Source of the DNA: an uncultured Bacteroidales bacterium
Lineage (GTDB): Bacteria > Bacteroidota > Bacteroidia > Bacteroidales > Paludibacteraceae
Reading direction: 5' to 3'
Length of the DNA stretch: 30,145 bases
NCBI GenBank assembly: GCA_900542355.1
Contig: UQNE01000022.1
Coordinates: forward strand, 1 to 30,145
Below, one piece after another: positions 14,273 to 22,340 of this stretch. The notes below the pieces were generated by a model. That model worked only from the letters and a program-made list of their open reading frames with translations. It was not told the DNA's origin and did no database searches. The number at the start of each line of letters is the position of its first letter. The first letter of the stretch is position 1. The position numbers were made by a program, and so were the translations under genes.

Positions 14273-16408
14273 ATGACTATGAATTTTGCACACCTTATCT
14301 CGCCTTTAGTGGGTATCAGCGAAAAGCAAGTGGCAGCAACAATTGCGCTCTTGGACGAGAAAGCCACTATACCTTTTATCGCCCGGTATCGCAAAGAAAA
14401 AACCGGTTCGTTGGATGAAGTGCAGATAGGAGCCATCCAATCGGAATATAGCCGATTGCAAGACTTAGCAGAGCGCAAAAAGACCATTCTGACAACTATC
14501 GAAGAGCAAGGCAAACTGACCGACGAACTGCGCAAACGAATAGATAACTGTTGGAATACCAACGAATTGGAGGATATATACCTGCCCTATAAGCCCCACC
14601 GCAAGACACGCGCCGACATGGCTATCGAGCGAGGATTGGAGCCGCTGGCTAAGCAGTTGATGAGCCAAAAGAATGGCGATATTCAACGCTTGGCAACACA
14701 TTATATTAATAAGGAGGTGCCAACAACGGAGGAGGCATTGCAAGGGGCACAGGACATCATTGCGCAATGGATTTCGGAGGACGAGCGCGCACGCAATACC
14801 ATTCGCCGCGAGTTTGGATATAGCGCAGTGCTCACCACCAAAGTCGTAAAAAGTAAACAAGACGCCCCCGAAGCCCAAAACTATAAAGATTATTTTGCCG
14901 TAAAAGAACCGCTACGGCGCATATCGAGCCACCGACTATTGGCTATACGCCGCGCAGAGAAAGAGGGCTATACCCGCGTGGATATATCTCCTGACGCAGA
15001 GAAATGCCTTGATAAGTTGGCAAACCTGTTTCTGCACTCTCACAATGATGCGTCGTACCAAGTAGAGTTGGCAATGGAGGATAGTTACAAACGACTCCTC
15101 AAACCATCTATCGAGACCGAATATGCTGCCCTATCGAAAGAAAAGGCCGACACCGAGGCTATACGCGTATTTGCAGATAACCTGCGCCAGTTGCTACTTG
15201 ACTCGCCTTTGGGGCAAAAGCGCGTGTTGGCTATCGACCCCGGATTTCGCACAGGATGCAAATTGGTAGTTCTCAGTGCGCAAGGCGATTTGGTAATGCA
15301 TACTGTGGTGTATGTCCACAACATAGAATCTACCAAGACACTGGTTGATTTGATACGACAATATCATATCGAGGCGATAGCCATAGGCAACGGCACAGCC
15401 GGCAGAGAAACGCAGCAAATGACGCAACTCGCTATCAATCAACTCAATACAGACGAGAGACCAAAGGTGTTTATGGTGAGTGAGAATGGCGCCTCCGTCT
15501 ATTCTGCAAGCAAAATAGCGCGTGAGGAATTTCCCGATGAGGATGTTACCGTGCGAGGCGCCGTTAGCATAGGCAGACGACTGATGGACCCATTGGCTGA
15601 ACTCGTGAAGATAGACCCTAAGGCGATTGGAGTGGGGCAATATCAGCACGATGTCGACCAAAGTCGACTCAAAGAGAGCCTACAACAAACAGTCGAAAGT
15701 GTCGTGAACCATGTAGGCGTAGATGTGAATACCGCCAGCAAACATCTGCTCACCTATATCTCAGGCCTCGGACCCGCCTTGGCGCAAAACATAGTGGATT
15801 ATCGTGCCGCAAATGGGCCTTTTCCTAACCGAAAAGCACTGCTCAAAGTACCTAAGATGGGTGCCAAAACTTTTGAGCAAGCGGCCGGTTTTCTGCGCGT
15901 TACCGATTCAGACACACCGTTAGACAACTCAGCCGTACACCCCGAACGATATGCTATAGTGGAGCAGATGGCACACGACCTGCATTCCACCGTCAACGAC
16001 TTGATGCACAACCCCAAACTGCGACAACAAATAGACCTAAACAACTATGTATCAGAGGAGGTGGAACTACCTACACTGACTGACATCCTGCACGAGTTGG
16101 AGAAACCTACACGAGACCCACGCACAGAGATTGAGGAGTTTCATTTCGATGATTCGGTACATACCATAGATGATGTGCAGGTAGGTATGGTCTTGCCCGG
16201 CATTATAACTAATATCTCCAACTTTGGCGCATTCGTCGATTTGGGAATCCATAAAGACGGCCTTATCCACATCTCCGAGATGGCTAATAAGCGTATCACT
16301 AACCCCCGTGAGGTGCTAACTCTGCACCAACAGGTGCGTGTCCGCGTCATTGATATCGACCGTACACGCAACCGCATCCAACTCTCACTCAAAGACATTT
16401 CACTTTAA
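14273..16408 (+). CDS. tex: Tex family S1-domain transcription accessory protein
   Basis: A 711-residue Tex protein, a conserved nucleic-acid-binding factor of RNA metabolism. Its domains are an N-terminal helical part (GISEKQVAATIALLDEKATI, FIARYRKEKTGSLDE), a YqgF/RNase H-like domain (VLAIDPGFRTGCKL, near 318), two helix-hairpin-helix motifs (VGVDVNTASKHLLTYISGLG and PFPNRKALLKVPKMGAKTFEQ region, about 480-540) and a C-terminal S1 domain (GMVLPGIITNISNFGAFVDLGI to the end). The length is close to the usual 710-780. The start is ATG 14273, with a second ATG two codons on. No clean -7/-33 promoter was found; the 227-bp upstream gap carries the heptamer array and a short direct repeat (GTTTTTTGGAA, near 14167 and 14202). 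It is convergent with the gene at 16749. Confidence 0.95.
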   Translation: MTMNFAHLISPLVGISEKQVAATIALLDEKATIPFIARYRKEKTGSLDEVQIGAIQSEYSRLQDLAERKKTILTTIEEQGKLTDELRKRIDNCWNTNELEDIYLPYKPHRKTRADMAIERGLEPLAKQLMSQKNGDIQRLATHYINKEVPTTEEALQGAQDIIAQWISEDERARNTIRREFGYSAVLTTKVVKSKQDAPEAQNYKDYFAVKEPLRRISSHRLLAIRRAEKEGYTRVDISPDAEKCLDKLANLFLHSHNDASYQVELAMEDSYKRLLKPSIETEYAALSKEKADTEAIRVFADNLRQLLLDSPLGQKRVLAIDPGFRTGCKLVVLSAQGDLVMHTVVYVHNIESTKTLVDLIRQYHIEAIAIGNGTAGRETQQMTQLAINQLNTDERPKVFMVSENGASVYSASKIAREEFPDEDVTVRGAVSIGRRLMDPLAELVKIDPKAIGVGQYQHDVDQSRLKESLQQTVESVVNHVGVDVNTASKHLLTYISGLGPALAQNIVDYRAANGPFPNRKALLKVPKMGAKTFEQAAGFLRVTDSDTPLDNSAVHPERYAIVEQMAHDLHSTVNDLMHNPKLRQQIDLNNYVSEEVELPTLTDILHELEKPTRDPRTEIEEFHFDDSVHTIDDVQVGMVLPGIITNISNFGAFVDLGIHKDGLIHISEMANKRITNPREVLTLHQQVRVRVIDIDRTRNRIQLSLKDISL

Positions 16409-16612
16409 TGCAATAACAAACCATTAAACATATAATTACCTTGTTTTGGCAACATGTAATTGCCATACAATTAGACATGTAATTATGCATTGGTTTCCCA
16501 TTAAATCCATATAAAGAGCCATTAAAAATGCTGTGGTGGTTTCTCCGTTAACGGTTAATGGACGATTAAACATATAATTATCCATTATGCATTAAGCAAC
16601 GCGTAACATAGA

Positions 16613-16645
16613 GAAAAGGGACTGCACCAACGCTACCCCTTTTTC
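16613..16645. terminator. Possible bidirectional terminator
   Basis: GAAAAGGG pairs with CCCTTTTTC over a ~16-nt loop, with A and T tracts on either side, between convergent genes. Confidence 0.4.
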
Positions 16646-16705
16646 TTAATTATATGTCTAATTACATGGTAATTATATGTTCTCTTGTCCCGCTGTGCAA
16701 CATCC

Positions 16706-16732
16706 CCTCCTATGGAGGGGCTTGGGGAGGTC
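16706..16732. repeat. G+C-rich REP-like palindrome, copy 1
   Basis: CCCCTCCTATGGAGGGG followed by CTTGGGGAGGTCG. Its reverse complement matches 27126-27152 (CGACCTCCCCAAGCCCC then TTCGGAGGA). Palindromes of this general look are frequent between genes in Bacteroidetes. Confidence 0.7.
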
Positions 16733-16748
16733 GAGCCTTGTCCCCCGA

Positions 16749-17630
16749 TTACTTCTTTATCCGGAAGGGGATGGAGCCGATGAGGTTGCCGTCTGCAAAG
16801 AAATCGGCATTATAAAAACCCGTAACCGCCTGCGCATCCTCCGGCAAAGCCCAATAGAAAGTACCATGATACTCCTCACCCGCATACTCAAACTCTTGCG
16901 CCACAGAGTAGAGGATGTCCTCGCTCTCGAAGTGGAACAAATGCTCCGGATTCTCACCCATCAGGTTGCCTGCGGGGTCGATAATACGCACATAGAGCGT
17001 TTTCATACCCGTCTCGCAAGTGATATTCTTCGCTATCGTATAGTCGAATTGCAGTTTGCGTATCTGACTTACAATGCGTGTCTTACGGTCGTGCTTATTG
17101 AGGGTGGTCATTACGCACGACGACACCTCAAGCATTGAAGCACGAGAGACCGTCTCGGTGAGTTGATTGTTGATAGTGGACAACTGCGTATTCTGCTGTT
17201 TCACCTGTTGGTTCTCCTCCCGATACTGCCGGTTCTCCACCGTCAGTCGCTGGTTAGTAGCATTGAGTGAATCTATCTGACGAACATAATCCTTCATCAC
17301 CGCACGTACGGTAGCCAACTCTTTTTTGAGTTCCGCAATACGACGCGCATTGGTAACTTTTGTAATTCGCAACTCTTCCAACAGGTCTTGCACACGCTGT
17401 TGCTCTTGCGCCAAGCGCTCTTGGAGCGAGTCGTTTTGGATATTCATCTGTTGGTAGCCGTCAAACTGGAGTGCCAAGTCTTCGTACTCATCTTCGAGTT
17501 CCGACTTCTCATACTCCATCTGCTCTACCATCTCATTGAGTTCCTTCTTTTGATGAAAATTGAGGAACAGCAACGCAGCGATGCCCAATACAAGCACCAC
17601 AATAACAGGAATGACAACTGATTTTTTCAT
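16749..17630 (-). CDS. Membrane-anchored coiled-coil protein of unknown function
   Basis: A 293-residue protein that I do not recognise as a named family. An N-terminal membrane helix (VVIPVIVVLVLGIAALLFL, about 5-23) is followed by a long coiled coil (about 27-165, rich in E, Q, K, L with heptad spacing) and then a globular, strand-rich C-terminus (about 170-293) containing LEVSSCVMTTL, KTLYVRIIDPAGNLMG and HGTFYWALPEDAQ. The orientation suggests an inner-membrane anchor with a periplasmic coiled coil. Similar proteins in Bacteroidales are annotated as hypothetical or Smc-like. A perfect palindrome GGTGTACACC (17652-17661) lies 21 bp upstream of the ATG. It follows murF across a 5-bp repeat array. 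Confidence 0.75.
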   Translation of the reverse strand: MKKSVVIPVIVVLVLGIAALLFLNFHQKKELNEMVEQMEYEKSELEDEYEDLALQFDGYQQMNIQNDSLQERLAQEQQRVQDLLEELRITKVTNARRIAELKKELATVRAVMKDYVRQIDSLNATNQRLTVENRQYREENQQVKQQNTQLSTINNQLTETVSRASMLEVSSCVMTTLNKHDRKTRIVSQIRKLQFDYTIAKNITCETGMKTLYVRIIDPAGNLMGENPEHLFHFESEDILYSVAQEFEYAGEEYHGTFYWALPEDAQAVTGFYNADFFADGNLIGSIPFRIKK

Positions 17631-17686
17631 ATTGGTTGTTTTGTTAGTTTAGGTGTACACCATTCTATTATACTCTATTTCTGCTC

Positions 17687-17756
17687 TATTCTACTCTACC
17701 CTCTTCTACTTTACTTTACTCTACCCTATTCTCCCCTCTTCTATTCTACTTTTTTT
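17687..17756 (-). repeat. 5-bp tandem array starting at the murF stop
   Basis: Fourteen consecutive 5-bp units (plus-strand TATTC, TACTC, TACCC, TCTTC, TACTT and variants) run from 17687 to 17756, entirely pyrimidine plus A on the plus strand. The last bases are the murF stop codon. Confidence 0.85.
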
Positions 17757-18987
17757 ACAGAAGCGGCAAGACCTTCTCTATATGGGTGGAGTGCGAGCCT
17801 TTGAGCAGGATAGTGCAACCGCGCAACGGATGCTCTTTTAGGTAGTTGTACAAGGATTCTACATCGTCGAACACAGGGTAAGGCGAGGTGGTATCCATAT
17901 ATTCGTTCCCCACCAAGAACACCTTGTCTGCCTTGCGCTCAGCCAACATGTTCACGATGTTCTGATGCTCCAGATGACTGTAGTCCCCCAGTTCGCGCAT
18001 CGCACCGAGGATATAGGTATCGCCTCGAAAAGCATTGATAGCCGCCTGCATAGAGGTAGGGTTGGCGTTGTAGGCATCTACAATCAGATGGTTGTAGGCT
18101 GTATCCATCGCCTGCGAACGGTTGTTGGTAGGAACATAAGCACGGATAGCCTCTAAGCCCTGCTCACGAGGTATGCCAAAATACTCCCCTACGCACAGGG
18201 CCGCCGACACATTCTCCGCATTGTAGTCGCCCACGAGGTGTGTCCCAGAGGGCATAGTGCCCGTGGTGTAAGTAATCGTAGGCAAATCCGAGCCCGCCAT
18301 AGCGGCGAGATAGGGGTTATCAGTGTTGCGGAAAATCTTACCGCCATGCACACGGATATAGTCGTAGAGTTCTTTCTTGGTCTTTTGCACGCCCTCGAAC
18401 GAGCCGAAACCTTGCAGGTGTGCCCGCCCGACATTGGTAATCAGTCCATAGTCGGGTTCTGCCACCTCTACCAACTCGCGTATATCGCCCGGATGGGAGG
18501 CTCCCATCTCCACGATAGCCATCTCGTGCGCACGCGTGATACTTAACAAGGTAAGCGGCACACCTATCGAGTTGTTGAGGTTGCCCTGCGTATAGTAGAT
18601 ATGGTACTTAGTAGCAAGCACCGCAGCGGTCAGTTCTTTAGTAGTGGTCTTTCCGTTGGTTCCCGTGATACCAATGATAGGTAGCCCCAACTCTCGCCGC
18701 CACGCACGCGCCAACGACTGTAGTCCTACTACCCCCCCACGGCTCCGCAGGTCTGCGGGCAGGAGCAAAGCACGCTCCGTACCAAACTTTGCCACCAGGT
18801 CGGCATAAATACTTTCATCAGACACAATAGCCATCGAGGCACCTTGCTCCAAGGCTTGCGCAGCAAAGCGATTGCCATCGAAAGTCTCCCCACAAAGCGC
18901 AAAGAACACGCAACCAGTAGGCAGATTGCGTGTATCTGTACTCACACAGAGTGAGTCTTTATTTTTTATTAGGAAGTTCCAATCCAT
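17755..18987 (-). CDS. murF: UDP-N-acetylmuramoyl-tripeptide--D-alanyl-D-alanine ligase
   Basis: MurF, 410 residues. It adds D-Ala-D-Ala to the UDP-MurNAc-tripeptide with ATP in the cytoplasm. The N-terminal uracil-binding domain has STDTRNLPTGCVFFALCGETFDGN, the P-loop GTNGKTTTKEL is at 109-119, the central domain has EMGASHPGDI and ITNVGRAHLQGF, and the C-terminal domain has DAYNANPTSMQAAI and KGSHSTHIEKV. The start ATG at 18987 lies 29 bp inside the upstream MFS gene. The N-terminus is a few residues shorter than usual, so no later start is credible and the overlap is real. Translation is probably coupled to the MFS gene. Confidence 0.95.
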   Translation of the reverse strand: MDWNFLIKNKDSLCVSTDTRNLPTGCVFFALCGETFDGNRFAAQALEQGASMAIVSDESIYADLVAKFGTERALLLPADLRSRGGVVGLQSLARAWRRELGLPIIGITGTNGKTTTKELTAAVLATKYHIYYTQGNLNNSIGVPLTLLSITRAHEMAIVEMGASHPGDIRELVEVAEPDYGLITNVGRAHLQGFGSFEGVQKTKKELYDYIRVHGGKIFRNTDNPYLAAMAGSDLPTITYTTGTMPSGTHLVGDYNAENVSAALCVGEYFGIPREQGLEAIRAYVPTNNRSQAMDTAYNHLIVDAYNANPTSMQAAINAFRGDTYILGAMRELGDYSHLEHQNIVNMLAERKADKVFLVGNEYMDTTSPYPVFDDVESLYNYLKEHPLRGCTILLKGSHSTHIEKVLPLL

Positions 18988-20332
18988 AGCCTTTTTTCTT
19001 GTCCTCTATCTTAAGGAGAAGGGAGAAGATAAATGCAATCACACCAAAACTTGCGAAAACAATCATCGGCACAAGGTAACCGCCTGTGGCCTCACGCAGT
19101 TTGCCAATGAGCAGCGGCACAAGGCAAAGACCGATATTCTGCACCCAGAAGATAAGGCAGTAGGCAGAACCCAGCACTTTCTCATCGATAATCTTTGGCA
19201 CAGACGGCCACATCGATGCAGGCACCAACGAGAAACTGACACCCAAGACAAGGATGGTGATGAGGGCAAGCGTCTTGCTCGGATAGAGAGGCAACACAAA
19301 AGCAAAGACACAGTGGCAAACAATCATAATAAGCGCACCAATCATCATCATAGACGCACCCTTACCCTTGTTGTCGATAAATGCCCCCAAGAACGGTGTC
19401 AGCACCATTGCCAAGATAGGGAACCACTTGAACAAACCTGCCGCCTCGGCATTGGAAATCTGCAAGGTCTCCTCCAAGAAATTAGTTGCAAAGCGTTGGA
19501 AGGGGAAGATGGCCGAGTAGTACAACACGCAAAGGATAGCCACAATCCAAAACATCTTCGATTTGAATATCTGCCCGAGGTCTGAGATATGAAACTCGTC
19601 TTCCGGGTCTTTCTCTGCCGTCATCTCACCTGCTGCAATCAGTTGCTTGTCGAACTTGGTATCCATCACGGTGAAGACCAGGAAGTTAAGCAATCCGATG
19701 ACGAGGAGCAATGCCGAGAAGAGGAGCGGTGCTACCACAGAGTCCACACCATCGATGGCAAAAGCCTTGCTAATCATCGGCGAGAAAAGCATCGCGGCAA
19801 ACACACCGATACGGGCAATCGACATCTCCAAGCCCATCGCGAGTGCCATCTCTTTACCTTTGAACCACTTAGCAAGTATCTTGCTGACGGTAGTACCTGC
19901 CATCTCGCAACCACAACCAAAAATCATAAAACCGAACATAGCCATCTTAGCAGAGCCCGGCATATCGGTCCACCACGAGTTAAGCCACGATACATTATTG
20001 GCATCGAACCAACTGCTCAAACCGATATATTTGATACCTGCGCCAATCACCATAAGGCTTGCCGAGAGCGTACCCGTAAAGCGGACACCCATCTTATCGA
20101 GAATGATACCGGCAATGATAAGGAATCCAAAGACATTGAGCAGATACTCTCCGGCTGCATAAGTGCCAAAATCACCGCGGTCCCAGTTGTACGAAGTGTC
20201 CAAAAGGGATGCCAACGGAGAGAGAATATCCACAAACATATAAGCAAAGAACATCATCGATGCTACCAAGAATAGCACCGTCCAACGCGCTACTGCTGAG
20301 TCGCGAAGGGTCTGTTGGAGTTTTTCTATCAC
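18959..20332 (-). CDS. MFS transporter, OFA/NarK-like
   Basis: A 457-residue major facilitator with about 12 membrane helices, the first at WTVLFLVASMMFFAYMFVDIL. It has the MFS loop motif LDKMGVRFTGT after helix 2-3, AMALGLEMSIARIGVF in helix 5, a hydrophilic central loop (AAGEMTAEKDPEDEFH), and a second half containing FPILAMVLTPFLGAFIDNKGKGA. It fits the oxalate/formate-antiporter-like group common in Bacteroidetes; the substrate is unknown. The start is the GTG at 20332. The frame stays open to 20545, but those 71 codons are unlike the family and overlap the 46-aa gene in another frame. The place in an operon before murF suggests an envelope-related substrate, which is only a guess. Confidence 0.85.
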   Translation of the reverse strand: MIEKLQQTLRDSAVARWTVLFLVASMMFFAYMFVDILSPLASLLDTSYNWDRGDFGTYAAGEYLLNVFGFLIIAGIILDKMGVRFTGTLSASLMVIGAGIKYIGLSSWFDANNVSWLNSWWTDMPGSAKMAMFGFMIFGCGCEMAGTTVSKILAKWFKGKEMALAMGLEMSIARIGVFAAMLFSPMISKAFAIDGVDSVVAPLLFSALLLVIGLLNFLVFTVMDTKFDKQLIAAGEMTAEKDPEDEFHISDLGQIFKSKMFWIVAILCVLYYSAIFPFQRFATNFLEETLQISNAEAAGLFKWFPILAMVLTPFLGAFIDNKGKGASMMMIGALIMIVCHCVFAFVLPLYPSKTLALITILVLGVSFSLVPASMWPSVPKIIDEKVLGSAYCLIFWVQNIGLCLVPLLIGKLREATGGYLVPMIVFASFGVIAFIFSLLLKIEDKKKGYGLELPNKK

Positions 20333-20399
20333 AATAAAATCTTTTTTATCAGTTATCAGTTTACAATTACTTTTTGGGGAGCATAACCATCCCCCACCA

Positions 20400-20540
20400 C
20401 TACAATGCCTCGTCCTCTTCTTTCTGAGGATTGGCGGACGGTACAGGGCGTTTAGCAGAGATATGCTTTTTCTTCTTGAGCCACGCAGCCTTGCGTTTCT
20501 CATACTCTGCATAGTGTGTTTCCAAATAACCGTCAGCCAT
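20400..20540 (-). CDS. Small basic conserved protein (46 aa)
   Basis: An ATG at 20540 opens a 46-residue frame beginning MADGYLETHYAEYEKRKAAW and ending KEEDEAL before a TAG (20400-20402). Its middle, WLKKKKHISAKRP, is strongly basic. Short proteins with a YLExHYxEYExRKAxW-like start occur in Bacteroidales and have no known role. It is in a different frame from the MFS gene extension and lies 67 bp upstream of the GTG at 20332, so it is probably cotranscribed with it. It is less than half the length of a typical annotated gene and easily missed. Confidence 0.65.
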   Translation of the reverse strand: MADGYLETHYAEYEKRKAAWLKKKKHISAKRPVPSANPQKEEDEAL

Positions 20541-20543
20541 GGC

Positions 20544-20578
20544 AATGGAGAATTATGAATGAAGAATTAAGAATTGGG
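20544..20578. repeat. 7-bp tandem array, AATGNNN type
   Basis: Five exact 7-bp units: AATGGAG, AATTATG, AATGAAG, AATTAAG, AATTGGG, directly upstream of the 46-aa gene. AATGGAG links the GGACAAT and AATGCAT sequence types. Confidence 0.85.
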
Positions 20579-20671
20579 AGGCATCGCTCCATCTGCAACA
20601 AGCCGATTATGCTTATAGTGCCTGCTCAATGCCCATACCCTAATACTTCATTCCTATTCATTGTTTAGTAT

Positions 20672-20740
20672 TTATTTTAATACCCGGTTATTACTAAATA
20701 CTCGGTTATTACTTAATTCCTATTTTATTACTTAATACCC
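20672..20740 (-). repeat. 16-19-bp tandem array including the ompH stop
   Basis: Plus-strand TTATTAC-type cores fall at 20672, 20688, 20706 and 20725 (spacing 16, 18, 19). The last copy is the 3' end of ompH with its stop (minus-strand GGGTATTAAGTAATAA). Confidence 0.75.
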
Positions 20741-21219
20741 AGTTCTTTCTTTACGGCAGGCATTACATCAATCGCATCGGGAGCGATATACACCATAGCA
20801 GCCGCATCAAAGATATAAGTATATCCCTCCTTTGCGCCTACGGCTTGGATAGCCTTCGACATCTTTTCATGCACAGGTGCCACCAATTCCTGTTGTCTCT
20901 TTTGAATATCTTGCTCTGCAGTCTGATAGAACAACTGGATGCGTTGTTGCATCTCTTGCAATTCTTGTTGGCGTATTTGCTTTACTCCGTCCGCCAGAGT
21001 TTTTTCTTGTGCATAGTAGTCTTGTGCTTTCTTCTGAAGTTCCTCTTGCATCATAGCCAACTGGTTCTCATACTGCGATTGGATAGTATCCATTTGCAGT
21101 TTGATAGTTGCCATCTCCGGCATCTGTGCAAAGAGTGCTTGTGTGTCTACATGACCGAATTTTTGTGCAGAGGCAATCATCGGGAGAGCCAATGCAAGTG
21201 CTAAAATAAGTTTTTTCAT
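20728..21219 (-). CDS. OmpH/Skp family periplasmic chaperone
   Basis: A 163-residue OmpH/Skp protein with a clear cleaved signal (KKLILALALALPMIASA, cleavage before QKFGHVDTQ). The start is ATG 21219; the frame extends to 21273 but only the inner ATG gives a signal peptide. The core FGHVDTQALFAQMPE is followed by a long helical hairpin (about 45-115, Q/E/M-rich) and a C-terminal YTYIFDAAAMVYIAPDAIDV. Skp trimers carry nascent outer-membrane proteins to BamA. It is the last of the porG-uppS-bamA-ompH-ompH cluster and separated from the next ompH by a 24-bp repeat array. Confidence 0.92.
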   Translation of the reverse strand: MKKLILALALALPMIASAQKFGHVDTQALFAQMPEMATIKLQMDTIQSQYENQLAMMQEELQKKAQDYYAQEKTLADGVKQIRQQELQEMQQRIQLFYQTAEQDIQKRQQELVAPVHEKMSKAIQAVGAKEGYTYIFDAAAMVYIAPDAIDVMPAVKKELGIK

Positions 21220-21260
21220 TATAGTGTATTTTTGATTATTCGTTGTATATATTTTGCGCG

Positions 21261-21320
21261 TTATTTTACCCATTTTTTGCGCGCATTATTTTACCCGGTT
21301 TTCCGCCCATTATTTCGCCC
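21261..21320 (-). repeat. 24-25-bp tandem array including the stop of the second ompH
   Basis: Plus-strand TTATTTTACCC at 21261 and 21286, and TTATTTCGCCC at 21310 (spacing 25 and 24). The last copy is the gene's final codons; TTA at 21310-21312 is its stop. A copy of the gene end appears to have been multiplied downstream. Confidence 0.8.
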
Positions 21321-21846
21321 CGAGTTTCTGCAATACTTGGTCTGAGATGTCTAATTTGCTCGACATATAGACGAGCGACGGGTCAGACGAGCGGTCCTTG
21401 ACGATGTCGATATGCTTCTCGTTGGCGAGTTCTTGTATCGCAGCATAGATTTCGTCTTGTATAGGCTTAATCAGTGCTTCACGCTTTTTGTACAGTTCGC
21501 CGTCTTGACCGAAATACTTGCGCTTCAGTTCAAGCACCTCTTGCTCTTTGGCTACTATCTCCTCTTCACGGCGGCGTTTCATCTCCTCCGAAAGGAATAT
21601 CTGCTCCGTCTGATAGTTGGTTGCCAATACGCGCGTCTCTTGGTTTAGTGCGTCTATCTCTTTCTGCCAACGGCGGCTTATCATCGTCAGTTGCTCGTTG
21701 GCGGACTCATACTGTGGTAAGTTCTTCAAAATGTATGCCATATCGATATAGGCTATCGATTGTTCTTTGGCTGCAAAAACAGAAACTATGCCACTCATAC
21801 AAAGAACGGCAACCAACAGATATTTTTTGACAATAGTCTTCATCAT
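21310..21846 (-). CDS. OmpH/Skp family periplasmic chaperone
   Basis: A 178-residue OmpH/Skp protein: signal VKKYLLVAVLCMSGIVSVFAA (cleavage near residue 26), core IAYIDMAYILKNLPQYESANEQL, a charged coiled coil (about 55-135, EEMKRRREEEIVAKEQEV) and a C-terminal HIDIVKDRSSDPSLVYMSSKLDIS typical of OmpH. It is the upstream member of the paralogous pair found after bamA in P. gingivalis. Its ATG (21846, or 21843) abuts the stop of the lipoprotein gene, so the two are translationally linked. Confidence 0.92.
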   Translation of the reverse strand: MMKTIVKKYLLVAVLCMSGIVSVFAAKEQSIAYIDMAYILKNLPQYESANEQLTMISRRWQKEIDALNQETRVLATNYQTEQIFLSEEMKRRREEEIVAKEQEVLELKRKYFGQDGELYKKREALIKPIQDEIYAAIQELANEKHIDIVKDRSSDPSLVYMSSKLDISDQVLQKLGAK

Positions 21847-22320
21847 TTATTTCAAATCAGAGAAATAAGTTACTATTTCTTTATCTTTGCTCAATGTTAC
21901 TGGGAATATATATAATACCGTAGGTATTCCGCAATCTATCAACCTTATACAAATATCCCATTGGGTTTGTACAATTGGCTGTGTATCAAATTGTATTTTG
22001 TGATAGTGAACGCCATTGGCTTTTCCCCCATTGTAAGACTCATCTACATAGAGAGTATTTCCTTTAGCCTTACATCTAATATTCATTTTTGTCATATCAC
22101 AAGGAAATACATCACCATATTCAATATGTAACCTTCTTTCTCCGTCCCATATCAATCTGCAATTCAAAACACTATCACTATCATGCCAAAAATCAGTTCT
22201 TTCAGTCTGCAAAGCAACAATGGATAAATTTCCTTGTTTCTGCCCGAACTCATTGGTACACGAGCAGCACAACAACGCTCCCCAAAACATCAGCACTATG
22301 TAGAATATCCGATTACGCAT
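21847..22320 (-). CDS. A+T-rich putative lipoprotein inserted in the bamA-ompH cluster
   Basis: A 157-residue protein that I do not recognise. The N-terminus MRNRIFYIVLMFWGALLCCSC is a signal ending in a cysteine cluster that fits a lipoprotein, though the lipobox is not canonical. The rest has scattered beta-type stretches (RLHIEYGDVFPCD, GNTLYVDESYNG, VHYHKIQFD, TVLYIFPVTL). It is visibly more A+T-rich than its neighbours: two 60-base lines inside it counted by hand give 38% and 28% G+C, against about 50% in bamA. It lies 20 bp after bamA and abuts ompH without disturbing the operon. P. gingivalis has no gene here as far as I recall, which suggests insertion or rapid divergence. Confidence 0.7.
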   Translation of the reverse strand: MRNRIFYIVLMFWGALLCCSCTNEFGQKQGNLSIVALQTERTDFWHDSDSVLNCRLIWDGERRLHIEYGDVFPCDMTKMNIRCKAKGNTLYVDESYNGGKANGVHYHKIQFDTQPIVQTQWDICIRLIDCGIPTVLYIFPVTLSKDKEIVTYFSDLK

Positions 22321-22340
22321 CCTATCTACTATTATTGCAA

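Larger units (their letters stand above)
16409..16748. other. Convergent gap with inverted repeats, a bidirectional terminator and a REP-like element
   Basis: No gene is present. Copies of TTAAACATATAATTA occur near 16425 and 16565, with inverted versions (TAATTATATGTCTAATTA) near 16647. There are also small hairpins GGCAA/TTGCC (16448-16464) and the perfect palindrome CCGTTAACGG (16545-16554). GAAAAGGG (16613-16620) with CCCTTTTTC (16637-16645) could terminate both tex and the opposing gene. A G+C-rich palindrome lies at 16706-16732. Confidence 0.7.

Noticed and set aside
14158..14562. 134-codon minus-strand frame over the tex start
   Set aside because: Antisense to the conserved N-terminus of tex; no promoter or family match.
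20333..20545. N-terminal extension of the MFS transporter to an ATG at 20545
   Set aside because: The extension is unlike any transporter N-terminus and overlaps a better 46-aa gene in another frame; the GTG at 20332 fits the family.
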